Part shown: positions 44,706 to 52,413 of the stretch, piece by piece
Numbering within the stretch: position 1 is the first letter of the stretch
Layout: each line of letters starts with the position of its first letter
Assembly: GCA_964580055.1 (NCBI GenBank)
Contig: CAZOJI010000021.1
Coordinates: forward strand, 1 to 64,000
DNA length: 64,000 nucleotides
Reading direction: 5' to 3'
From: JBDGYW01 sp964580055
GTDB taxonomy: Bacteria > Gemmatimonadota > Gemmatimonadetes > Gemmatimonadales > GWC2-71-9
Position numbers and translations under genes: made by a program
The notes under the pieces: generated by a model
Seen by the model: the letters and a program-made list of their open reading frames with translations, nothing else
Told to the model about the DNA's origin: nothing
The model's database searches: none

Positions 44706-45251
44706 ATGGACCACGCCGTTGTTGATGGCATCAGGGTGAATGATACCGTAGTCCGACTCATCAAGGACGATATCACCGCCCTGGATCTGGATGCCTTCGT
44801 TTTCTACGCCCAACAAGACCTGGCCCTTGGTTCCGGTTTCGGCACGGCGATCTCCACCCGTGGCGGTCCGGCGGTTCAGAAGGAGCTCGACGAGTTGGGC
44901 TCGGTCTCCACGTGTGACGTAGTCGTCACCGGCGCCGGAAAAATGAAGGCGAGCTACATCATACACGCAGTAGGTCCTCGGTTTCTGGAAGATCAAACGG
45001 AGAGGAAGCTGCGCTCCACGATGTTCAACGCTCTGAACGCGGCCGAGGAGAAGGGGATCCAACGGATTGCGTTTCCCGCAATGGGAGCGGGTTATTACGG
45101 GATTCCTGCCGATCTGTGTGCCCGTGTGATGACGGAAACGCTCGGGGAATACTTGAGCGGTGAGACTTGCCTCAAGGAGGTGGTGATCTGTGTGCTGGAT
45201 ACGCCTCTACTCAACTCTTTCAGAGGTCCGGTCGACGCCTTGGGTACCTAG
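44706..45251 (+). CDS. macro-domain protein
   Basis: This 181-residue protein consists of one macro domain: VRLIKDDITALDLDAFVFYA, a Gly-rich loop (ALGSGFGTAISTRGG), DVVVTGAGKMKASYIIHAVGPR, and AFPAMGAGYYGIP. These are the ADP-ribose-binding loops of the family. Members bind or hydrolyse ADP-ribose, O-acetyl-ADP-ribose or ADP-ribosylated proteins. It is only 3 bases from the cytochrome-b-like gene at 45255, so it is cotranscribed with an electron-transfer module. An ADP-ribose or NAD-derived signal linked to that complex is a guess. Confidence 0.85.
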   Translation: MDHAVVDGIRVNDTVVRLIKDDITALDLDAFVFYAQQDLALGSGFGTAISTRGGPAVQKELDELGSVSTCDVVVTGAGKMKASYIIHAVGPRFLEDQTERKLRSTMFNALNAAEEKGIQRIAFPAMGAGYYGIPADLCARVMTETLGEYLSGETCLKEVVICVLDTPLLNSFRGPVDALGT

Positions 45252-45254
45252 AAC

Positions 45255-45944
45255 ATGCACGAAATCAGCGGACTGCTCCACTTTGCGGAGCATACACTTC
45301 AAGAAGTAGCACTCGCCTTCATGGCATTGGTCTACATCGCACGCATCACTTGGTTCCTGCGAAAGTTCAAGGCAGGAAATGAGCGACAAGCTCCAACGGG
45401 GGCGATCAGCACCACTAAAGCCAAGGGTATCCTGTATTCGTGGGCGAATGTGGCTATGCCGTGGTCCATGGAAAGCACCCGCAACAAACCGCTCAACTAT
45501 GCGCAGTTTGTCGTGTTTCACGTCGGTGTAACTGCCGCGATTCTCCTGTCGTTCATTATTCCCTATGCTGCCAGCCTGCTCGAGAGCCGCGCACTGGTGC
45601 TTGTGTTGCAAGTGGTGATTGGCTTGGCTTTTGTCGTGGGCTTGGTCAGATTCGCTCGTCGCATCGCCAACCCCTACCTGAGAGCCATCAGCTCGCCGGA
45701 CGATTATTTCTCTCTGGCGTTGCTCACAGTCTGGTTCTTCTTTGCCGTTCTCGCTGTCCCGAACCAGACTGCCGGTGGAGAGTGGCACCTTTTGACCTAC
45801 TTCTTTTTGACAGCGTTTTTCCTGGTATACGTGCCGTTCAGCAAGATCTCTCATTACCTCTACTATCCGTTCACCCGCTACTACTTCGGCAAGAGCATGG
45901 GTTATCGCGGAGTGTATCCGTTGCAGCGCAGCGAGAGCCGCTAG
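45255..45944 (+). CDS. cytochrome-b-like membrane subunit (TmcC/HmcE/NarI type), module 1
   Basis: The 229-residue protein has an N-terminal helix (ALAFMALVYIARITWFL), a cytoplasmic loop, then four more helices with His in the region FVVFHVGVTAAI and near the end (SKISHYLYYPFTRYYFG). The ending H-x-L-Y-Y-P-F-T-R is shared with the subunit at 58895 and with TmcC/HmcE/DsrM-like proteins. Such subunits bind b haem and exchange electrons with menaquinone and an HdrD-like partner. That partner follows 30 bases later. Confidence 0.78.
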   Translation: MHEISGLLHFAEHTLQEVALAFMALVYIARITWFLRKFKAGNERQAPTGAISTTKAKGILYSWANVAMPWSMESTRNKPLNYAQFVVFHVGVTAAILLSFIIPYAASLLESRALVLVLQVVIGLAFVVGLVRFARRIANPYLRAISSPDDYFSLALLTVWFFFAVLAVPNQTAGGEWHLLTYFFLTAFFLVYVPFSKISHYLYYPFTRYYFGKSMGYRGVYPLQRSESR

Positions 45945-45974
45945 CTACTCGAAAAACGGCAAGAAAGACGCTCT

Positions 45975-47735
45975 ATGAGCAAGAACAACGATAGATCCCC
46001 GAAGGCGCAAAAGGTCATCGATTTGATGGGCCAGAAGCTAAACCGGCAGATTGCCGGCTCGATGCTGGCGTGCGTGCATTGCGGTAACTGCACGGATTCC
46101 TGCCACTACGTCCTGGCGAACCCCGGAGATCCGACTTATGCGCCGGCGTACAAAGCTGACCGCGCCCGGAAGCTCTTCAAGAGACATTTCGACTGGACCG
46201 GCAGGGTTTTTCCCAAATGGGTGGGGGCCGACACAGTCAGGACCGATGAAGACCTGGAAGAGCTGAAGGACATCGTATTTGGAAAGTGCACCAACTGCCG
46301 GCGCTGCTCCATCAACTGTCCCATGGGAGTCGACTTCGCGACATTCAACCGAATGATGCGTGGGTTGTTGGTCTCGGTGGGAGTCATGCCCGAAGGTGTG
46401 GCCGTTGTCAGCAAAGACCAGTGGGAAATCGGGAACCAGATGGGCGTTTTGAAGGAAGACTACCTGGAGACCCTCGAGTGGATGGAAGAAGAGCTGCAGG
46501 ACGAGCTGGACGATCCCAAGGTCGCAATTCCGGTAGACAAGGTGGATGCCGACATCGTGTACTCGATAAACCCGCGCGAGGTGAAGTACGATCCTCGTAG
46601 CATCGCCGACGCGGCCAAGATCTTTCACGTCGCAGGAGAGAATTGGACCATGCCCAGCGAAGGTTGGGACATGACCAACTTCGGGCTCTTTTCCGGGGAC
46701 GACGCCCTGGGGGGTTCCGTAGCCGGGCGGCTCTATGAAAAGGTGACTGAGCTTCGCGGAAAGAAGCTCGTCATCTCGGAGTGTGGGCACGGATACAGAT
46801 CGACGCGCTGCGAAGGGCCCAACTGGGCCAAGCACGATGTGCCGTATGAAATGGAGAGTTCCGTGATCACCATGCTGCGGTACATCAAGGAAGGGCGCAT
46901 CAAGGTAGACAAGACGCGGAACTCAAAACCGGTGACCTTCCACGACTCGTGCAACAACGCGCGCAGCTGCGGCTTGTTCGAGGAGCCGCGTGAGCTCTTG
47001 GAACTGGTCTGCACCGACTTCCGTGAGATGTATCCCAATCGCTCGGAGAACTACTGCTGTACCGGTGGCGGTGGCGCCATGTCCATGTCGGAGTACACGC
47101 CCAGACGTCTCAAATCGGCAAAGGTCAAGGCGGACCAGCTCAGGGAGGCCGGCGCGGACATCGTGGTAACCTCCTGCCACAACTGCGTGGATGGGCTCGG
47201 CGACGTGATTCGCCATTACGATCTCGGCATGGAGGTAACGCAGCTCGTGCACCTCGTCGCGAATGCGCTGGTGATAGAGGAGAGAATCTCCGTTTCGGTC
47301 GAGGAAGAGCTTGTCGCAGCGGAGCCCGCCGGGGTCGCCGCAGGTGACGGCCGACCGTTTGCCGGTCGCGTTGTGCTAGTAGCTGATGACGAACCCGATC
47401 AAGTCGATTTCATCGCGACTGTGCTGGAAGACAACGGCGCCACCGTGCATCGAGCGTCCAACGGGGAGGAGGCGCTCGCCAAAGCGCGGAGCGAGAAACC
47501 CGATCTGCTGACGCTCGACCTCGGTATGCCGGGCCGCAACGTGGGTGAGGTTTACGAGACCATCCGAAAAGATAAGGATCTCGAAGACCTAAGGGTGTGC
47601 ATCATCACCGGCAGACCGGAGCTGCGCAGGCTCATATACGGCCGTTCCGTCAAGAAGCCCGATGGCTACCTCGACAAACCGGTTGACGAAGATGGACTGG
47701 TGCTGAACTTGCGAAAGGTCCTGGATCTCAACTGA
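45975..47735 (+). CDS. HdrD/TmcB-like Fe-S protein fused to a response-regulator receiver
   Basis: This 586-residue protein has two N-terminal [4Fe-4S] motifs (CVHCGNCTDSC; CTNCRRCSINCP) and two CCG-type domains (HDSCNNARSCG, NYCCTGGGG, SCHNCVDGL), as in HdrD, TmcB and HmcF. After about residue 445 comes a complete receiver domain: VVLVADDEPDQVDF, phospho-Asp in LLTLDLGMPGRNVG, Thr in CIITGRP and Lys in YLDKPVDEDG. All key residues are present, so it could be phosphorylated. Hmc/Tmc-type Fe-S subunits I know end at the CCG domain. A cognate-looking kinase starts one base after its stop. The receiver could tune electron transfer or report redox state (inference). Confidence 0.88.
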   Translation: MSKNNDRSPKAQKVIDLMGQKLNRQIAGSMLACVHCGNCTDSCHYVLANPGDPTYAPAYKADRARKLFKRHFDWTGRVFPKWVGADTVRTDEDLEELKDIVFGKCTNCRRCSINCPMGVDFATFNRMMRGLLVSVGVMPEGVAVVSKDQWEIGNQMGVLKEDYLETLEWMEEELQDELDDPKVAIPVDKVDADIVYSINPREVKYDPRSIADAAKIFHVAGENWTMPSEGWDMTNFGLFSGDDALGGSVAGRLYEKVTELRGKKLVISECGHGYRSTRCEGPNWAKHDVPYEMESSVITMLRYIKEGRIKVDKTRNSKPVTFHDSCNNARSCGLFEEPRELLELVCTDFREMYPNRSENYCCTGGGGAMSMSEYTPRRLKSAKVKADQLREAGADIVVTSCHNCVDGLGDVIRHYDLGMEVTQLVHLVANALVIEERISVSVEEELVAAEPAGVAAGDGRPFAGRVVLVADDEPDQVDFIATVLEDNGATVHRASNGEEALAKARSEKPDLLTLDLGMPGRNVGEVYETIRKDKDLEDLRVCIITGRPELRRLIYGRSVKKPDGYLDKPVDEDGLVLNLRKVLDLN

Positions 47736-47736
47736 T

Positions 47737-49209
47737 ATGAGCGATAGACTGCCCGAGAACTTGCCTTACCGAAAGTACTTTGAGGAGCTGCCGTGCTATT
47801 TGACGGTACAGGACCGCGATCTCCGGATCATCGACGCGAACAGACGGTTCAGGAAGGATTTCGGCGATTACGAGGGTCGTCACTGCTATCAGGTGTACAA
47901 GCGGCGTTCCGACCAGTGTGAAGTGTGCCCGGTCGATCGAACGTTCAGAGATGGAGAGCGTCACGAGAGCGAAGAACGGATAAAGACCGACGACGGAGTC
48001 GAGATGTCGGTGATAGTACACACGACCCCGATACGCAACGAGGCGGGTGAGATCGTCGCAGTAATGGAAATGTCCACCGACATCACGCACATCAAGAACA
48101 TGGAAACTCGGCTCCGCCGCAGCGAACAGCATCATCATCTGTTGTTCAACGAGGTCCCGTGCTACATCTCTATTCAGGATCGCGATCTCAACATCATCGA
48201 GGCTAACCTCGCCTTCCTGAAGGATTTCGGCAATGGGTTGGGTCGCAAGTGCTTCGAGGCATACAAGCACCGCGCCGAGCCATGCGCGCCCTGTCCAGTC
48301 CAAGAGACGTTCGAGGATGGCTTGTTGCGCACACGGGAGGAGGCCGTCAGGTCCCGTGACGGCAAGAACAGAAACGTGCTCGTCACCGCCGCACCCATCC
48401 GGGACCCGAACGGTACTATCACGCACGTGATGGAGATGAGCGCGGACATCACCGAGGTTCGAGAGTTGGAGGACCGGCTCACACAATTGGGTCTGCTGGT
48501 CGGGTCGGTGTCGCATGGACTCAAAGGGCTGCTGAATGGTCTGGCCGGGGGGATCTACCTCGTGAATTCCGGGTTCAAAAGGGGCGATCGGACGCGCATC
48601 GACAAGGGCTGGGCGACTGTGCAGCGCAACGCTTCACGCATACAGAACATGGTTTCCGACATTCTCTACTATGCCAAGGACAGGGTGCCGAATTGGGAAC
48701 GGCTCTCTGTGTTCGATGTGGCCGAGGAGGTATGTAGTCAATCTGGGTTGCGCGCCCGTGAACTGAACGTGGAACTGACCAAGTCGTTTGACGGTGACTC
48801 GGGCGAGTTCGAAGGCGACGCCCAGGCGGTGCGCGCACTGCTGGCCAACCTGGTAGAGAACTCGATGGACGCGTGCCGAATGGACGAAAACGAGCCCGAG
48901 CACAAGGTCACGGTAAGTGCGCGTGGATTTCCGGCCCACGTGCAGTTCGAAGTCAAAGACAACGGTATCGGCATGGATCGAGAGACGCGCGACAGGGCAT
49001 TCACCCTGTTTTTCTCGTCCAAGGGAACCGGTACAGGCTTGGGGCTTTTCATATCTGATCGCATCGCTACAGCGCACGGTGGCACAATCGAACTGGAGTC
49101 CGAACCTGGTGTCGGGTCGCGTTTCACCGTGAGGCTGCCCAGGCAGAGACCTCCTCAAGAGGCCTCCAATGATTCTTCACCGGCCGAAAAGGAGGTAATT
49201 CATGGCTGA
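47737..49209 (+). CDS. cytoplasmic histidine kinase with two Cys-motif PAS domains
   Basis: This 490-residue kinase has no membrane helix. PAS 1 (about 10-120) and PAS 2 (130-240) each contain the same Cys motif after the core: CYQVYKRRSDQCEVCPV and CFEAYKHRAEPCAPCPV. HisKA-like residues are in GSVSHGLKGLLNGLAGG, and the HATPase has DNGIGMD and GTGLGLFIS. Such Cys clusters in PAS domains could hold an Fe-S cluster, haem c or form redox disulfides. The gene lies directly between the HdrD-receiver fusion and a single receiver, both potential phospho-acceptors. It is a close paralogue of the kinase at 55313. Confidence 0.87.
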   Translation: MSDRLPENLPYRKYFEELPCYLTVQDRDLRIIDANRRFRKDFGDYEGRHCYQVYKRRSDQCEVCPVDRTFRDGERHESEERIKTDDGVEMSVIVHTTPIRNEAGEIVAVMEMSTDITHIKNMETRLRRSEQHHHLLFNEVPCYISIQDRDLNIIEANLAFLKDFGNGLGRKCFEAYKHRAEPCAPCPVQETFEDGLLRTREEAVRSRDGKNRNVLVTAAPIRDPNGTITHVMEMSADITEVRELEDRLTQLGLLVGSVSHGLKGLLNGLAGGIYLVNSGFKRGDRTRIDKGWATVQRNASRIQNMVSDILYYAKDRVPNWERLSVFDVAEEVCSQSGLRARELNVELTKSFDGDSGEFEGDAQAVRALLANLVENSMDACRMDENEPEHKVTVSARGFPAHVQFEVKDNGIGMDRETRDRAFTLFFSSKGTGTGLGLFISDRIATAHGGTIELESEPGVGSRFTVRLPRQRPPQEASNDSSPAEKEVIHG

Positions 49210-49585
49210 CACTGCGAAGACGGTGCTGGTAGTGGACGATGAGCCGGATGCCCGCGACTACCTTACAACGGTGCTCCGGGACAACGGATTTGATGCCGAC
49301 ATCGCTCGGGACGGAACTGAGGCGATTGCCCGGTTGGAAGAGTCTGCACCTGATCTGGTTTCCCTGGACATTACGATGCCGGAGCGGTCGGGTGTCGCCG
49401 TCTATCGGAAACTCAAAGAAGATGACCGGTTCAAGAGCATTCCCGTCATAATCATTACAGGCGTGTCGGACGATTTCAAGAGGTTTATATCGACCCGACG
49501 CCAAGTGCCGCCACCCGAGGGTTACATAAGCAAGCCGGTGGACGCCGACGCCTTCATTAAGATGGTCAAGGACGTGCTTGGCTAG
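49202..49585 (+). CDS. single-domain response regulator
   Basis: This 127-residue receiver starts inside the kinase gene (8-base overlap) with AAGGAGG upstream. Signature residues: VLVVDDEPDARDYL, phospho-Asp in LVSLDITMPERSG, Thr in IIITGVS, Lys in YISKPVDAD. It belongs to the same receiver subfamily as the domain fused at the end of the protein at 45975 and those at 54932 and 57046. Its stop TAG shares the CTAG tetramer with the stop of the converging gene at 49582. Confidence 0.9.
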   Translation: MADTAKTVLVVDDEPDARDYLTTVLRDNGFDADIARDGTEAIARLEESAPDLVSLDITMPERSGVAVYRKLKEDDRFKSIPVIIITGVSDDFKRFISTRRQVPPPEGYISKPVDADAFIKMVKDVLG

Positions 49586-50352
49586 CCGTCTCTCCCACAA
49601 GGGCAGATCCGGTCAAATCCCAGCAGGTGGCAAACGCCCGCGGCGGTGATTCCGAACACCAGGTAGTGCTTGCCTAACGTCCGGATGCTTTCCCAAATTG
49701 AATCGAAGGTGGCGTTCACGAGGGTCGTGCCCGTAAAGACTACTACGTCGGAATGGCGCACTAGATCCGTCGTGCGCGTCACTCCATCCCAGACCTCGAC
49801 TCCGAACTTCTTCTTTCCGACGTTGTCGCGGCAGAGATCGGTCAGACGAACCCTTTCGGGACCGAATTTCTCCACCAGGCGTTCCGCTATCGCAGGGTTC
49901 AATCCGATCAGCCCGACGGTAACGTCGCCCCACCTGCCCGCGACCGTTTCCGCGATCTCCAGCGCACAACTCTCCGGATCATCGTCCTTGCAGTGTACGG
50001 TGCCCGTTATGAGGCCAAGATGACTGAGCGTTGCGTTTAGGGCTGCAATGAACACGGCACGCTCTTGGTTGCTGATCAGTTCCAGATTCGCGATCCCTTG
50101 GAGAGTCCCCTCGTACATTTGCGGGGAATCGGTGAACGCCTGTCCCTTGGTTCCCAGAACGTCCGCTTCGATTACCCGCTCCTTCCCTATGACTATGGGG
50201 AAGTCCCGCCGTTTCGGATCTCCGATTGCCTCCTCGGGAGTCAGTGGGACGACTCGCACAGATACATCGACATTGCCTATGCGCTCGTTTTCGAGAATGG
50301 TCCCGAAGCTGTTCTTTGCCCGCTCCAGGATTAAAGAACGCTCTACACTCAT
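49582..50352 (-). CDS. DUF364-type Rossmann protein (putative heavy-metal chelatase-like)
   Basis: I choose the ATG at 50352, which overlaps the stop of the upstream transporter gene (ATGA); 256 residues. The family shows an N-terminal region (FPIVIGKERVIEADVLGTKGQAFTDSP) and a C-terminal Rossmann fold (VTVGLIGLNPAIAERLVEKFG ... SDVVVFTGTTLVNATFDSIW), as in DUF364 proteins annotated as putative heavy-metal chelation. Cys near the end (CHLLGFDRICPCG) may bind metal. Function is not established. It is cotranscribed with a half-size TauE-like transporter. Confidence 0.75.
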   Translation of the reverse strand: MSVERSLILERAKNSFGTILENERIGNVDVSVRVVPLTPEEAIGDPKRRDFPIVIGKERVIEADVLGTKGQAFTDSPQMYEGTLQGIANLELISNQERAVFIAALNATLSHLGLITGTVHCKDDDPESCALEIAETVAGRWGDVTVGLIGLNPAIAERLVEKFGPERVRLTDLCRDNVGKKKFGVEVWDGVTRTTDLVRHSDVVVFTGTTLVNATFDSIWESIRTLGKHYLVFGITAAGVCHLLGFDRICPCGRDG

Positions 50353-50810
50353 ATGCGCACCTGAAAGAAAGAGAGAACGAACTTCAACGATACGTACAAG
50401 AAAACCAATCCAGAGATCAACAACCACACCAGTGAGAACACCAGACCGATGCCCAGATCCAGCCAGCGTCCCTGACCGGCGACCGATAAGAACAGAATAG
50501 AAAACGCCGTAGTCGTGACGGCTCCGGAGACGATCACGGGAACCGTGAACTTGGCGTCGAGATGTCCGAGCTTGAAGTGTCGGTAGCTGCCTCCCAGCGT
50601 CGTGCAGAAGACGGTGAGAATGCAGGTACCTGCTGCGCGGGCCGGACTCAGACCGGCCACGAATCTCAGGATCGGCATCAAGACCACGCCACCACCGATT
50701 CCCAAGAGCCCGCCGAGCGTACCAGCAAAAAGTCCTCCGGTGAGACTAGTAGCGCTAGCTCCATCTTCTCCCTCTAACGACGTGGGGTAGGCCGTCGACG
50801 TTCCGCACAT
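50349..50810 (-). CDS. half-size TauE/SafE-family transporter
   Basis: From the ATG at 50810 (AAGAAG upstream) the protein is 153 residues with four helices. The motif TGGLFAGTLGGLLGIGGGVVLMPIL followed by SPARAAGTCILTVFCTTLGGSYRHFKLGHLD is the TauE/SafE signature. Usual members are about 250 residues with two such halves; half-size forms probably act as dimers. The family exports sulfite, sulfonates or related anions. The downstream overlapping gene is the DUF364 protein. Divergent from the MerR-type regulator. Confidence 0.8.
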   Translation of the reverse strand: MCGTSTAYPTSLEGEDGASATSLTGGLFAGTLGGLLGIGGGVVLMPILRFVAGLSPARAAGTCILTVFCTTLGGSYRHFKLGHLDAKFTVPVIVSGAVTTTAFSILFLSVAGQGRWLDLGIGLVFSLVWLLISGLVFLYVSLKFVLSFFQVRI

Positions 50811-50849
50811 GACTTCTTGAGTGCAGGCTGTCTGCACTTGACAGTGTAG

Positions 50850-50879
50850 GTTTATTGTTCAAATTCCTGTAAAATAAAC
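50850..50879. promoter_or_regulatory. inverted repeat GTTTATT-N16-AATAAAC, possible MerR operator
   Basis: The seven-base arms are perfectly complementary and lie in the 129-base divergent region between the TauE-like gene and the MerR-type regulator. MerR proteins bind such repeats within promoters, so this may be the regulator's own operator. A TTGACA lies just upstream at 50838-50843. Confidence 0.4.
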
Positions 50880-50939
50880 GTAGGCTAGCGTGTCTAATGA
50901 GTTCTAGAAGCATGCGTCGGGAAGCTCGCGAGAGGGTTC

Positions 50940-51458
50940 ATGGCTGAAGCAGATTCTCAGCAAGACATAACCGATCCCGTAATCTCCATTGGCGTTCTGG
51001 CGGAGAAAGTGGGGCTTTCCGTTTCGGCTGTAAGGAAATACGAAAACGAAGGTCTAACGATAGCTTTTCGCACGGCATCTGGACACCGCCTTTTTTCCAG
51101 AGAGGATATCCGTCGCGTAAAGAACATACATCGCATGACGCATGAAATCGGCCTCAACTTCGAGGCTATTCGTAGAATGCAGGCGCTGCTGCCCTGCTGG
51201 GACCTTCTGCCATGCGATGAGAGGACACGGGAAAGCTGCCCCGCCTATATGGACAACACGCGTCCTTGCTGGATGACGATGGCGAACAATTGCAAGAGAC
51301 GGGGCAACGAATGCAGAGAATGCGTGGTCTATAGATTCGGCTCGCTGTGCACCGAGCAGATAAAGAGTCTCGTGCACGATCAGCTCGATTCACAAGACGG
51401 AGACACGCCCGTCAAAGAGTTGTCGGACCGAAAACGACGGTCTCGGAAGGAGGTTTGA
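50940..51458 (+). CDS. MerR-family regulator with Cys-rich (CW-type) sensor module
   Basis: The 172-residue protein begins with a MerR HTH (SIGVLAEKVGLSVSAVRKYENEGL ... GHRLFSREDI). A Cys-rich C-terminal module contains about nine Cys: CWDLLPCDERTRESCPAYM, RPCWMTMANNC, NECRECVVYRFGSLC. The CW...C...CPAY...CW pattern is found in regulators and sensors of anaerobic bacteria. It probably holds zinc or an Fe-S cluster. The segment ECxxCVVYR is shared with the regulator at 43442. It is immediately upstream of the second cytochrome-b/HdrD-like pair (3 bases), which makes control of those genes in response to redox or sulfur state likely (inference). Confidence 0.85.
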   Translation: MAEADSQQDITDPVISIGVLAEKVGLSVSAVRKYENEGLTIAFRTASGHRLFSREDIRRVKNIHRMTHEIGLNFEAIRRMQALLPCWDLLPCDERTRESCPAYMDNTRPCWMTMANNCKRRGNECRECVVYRFGSLCTEQIKSLVHDQLDSQDGDTPVKELSDRKRRSRKEV

Positions 51459-51461
51459 ACT

Positions 51462-52400
51462 GTGGGTTCGATGCTGCTTGTTGTCGCATACGCCTCGGTG
51501 TTGGTGTTCGTTGTCGCGGTCGTGGCCCGCTTCGTAGCTATCTCGCGCCTGCCTTTGCACCTGCGCTGGGAGCTGTACCCAGTAGCCCACGAAAAGGGCC
51601 GTGCTAGTTATGGCGGATCGTACCTCGAGCAGACAGAGTGGTGGACCAAACCTCGTGAGTCATCCAAACTTGGCGAGTTGAAGGTCATGATCCCCGAGAT
51701 TCTTCTTCTCGCGGGCGTGTGGGAGCACAACCGCAACCACTGGTTTCGCTCTTTTCCGTTTCACTTCGGTCTGTACATGTTGGCTGGGCTGATCTTCCTG
51801 CTATTGGTTGGCGGTATCGCCGGCGCAGTGGGGGCGAGCGTATCACCCGACGGTGGCGTCTTGTGGAGTGCTCTATTCCACTTGACATACATCGTGGGTT
51901 TCGTGGGCTTGTCGCTGGCGCTGATCGGCTCGCTGGCGCTCCTGTTCAGGCGGGTGTTCAACGCCGACTATGCCGAATACACCAAGACCGGCGACTACTT
52001 CAACCTCGTGTTTTTCGTGGCCACGCTCGTGGTTGCTGTCGCCGCTCACGTGACCGCAGATCCGAGTTTCATGGCGCTGAGGGGCTTCGTCGAGCGCCTC
52101 GTGACACTCGATTTCGCTGCCGCCGGCGCCGCATCCGGCTCTTGGTTGACTGGGGCGGAGATCGTGCTGGGCTGCCTCCTGGTGGCCTACATACCGCTTA
52201 CCCACATGTCGCATTTCTTCACCAAATGGTTCACCTATCACGAGATTCGCTGGAGCGACGAGCCGAACCTGGTGGGTGGCAAGATCGAGCGGCGGGTAAA
52301 CGATATGCTCAAGTACCCGGTGAGCTGGGCGGCACCGCACATACGTGGCGATGGACGCAAGAACTGGGTCGATGTCGCCACTTCAGGCGTAGAGGAGTGA
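51462..52400 (+). CDS. cytochrome-b-like membrane subunit (DsrM/HmcE type), module 2
   Basis: A GTG at 51462 with AAGGAGG starts a 312-residue protein. It has an N-terminal helix, a cytoplasmic loop containing WWTKPRESSKLGELKVMIPEILLL, then about four helices with His in FRSFPFHFGLYM and LIGS/AHVTAD regions. The end has IPLTHMSHFFTKWFTYHEIRW. It is longer than modules 1 and 3 and closer to DsrM-like quinone-reactive b-type subunits. The HdrD-like partner starts 13 bases later. It would carry electrons between menaquinone and the Fe-S subunit. Confidence 0.8.
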   Translation: MGSMLLVVAYASVLVFVVAVVARFVAISRLPLHLRWELYPVAHEKGRASYGGSYLEQTEWWTKPRESSKLGELKVMIPEILLLAGVWEHNRNHWFRSFPFHFGLYMLAGLIFLLLVGGIAGAVGASVSPDGGVLWSALFHLTYIVGFVGLSLALIGSLALLFRRVFNADYAEYTKTGDYFNLVFFVATLVVAVAAHVTADPSFMALRGFVERLVTLDFAAAGAASGSWLTGAEIVLGCLLVAYIPLTHMSHFFTKWFTYHEIRWSDEPNLVGGKIERRVNDMLKYPVSWAAPHIRGDGRKNWVDVATSGVEE

Positions 52401-52413
52401 GGAGTTCCGAAAA

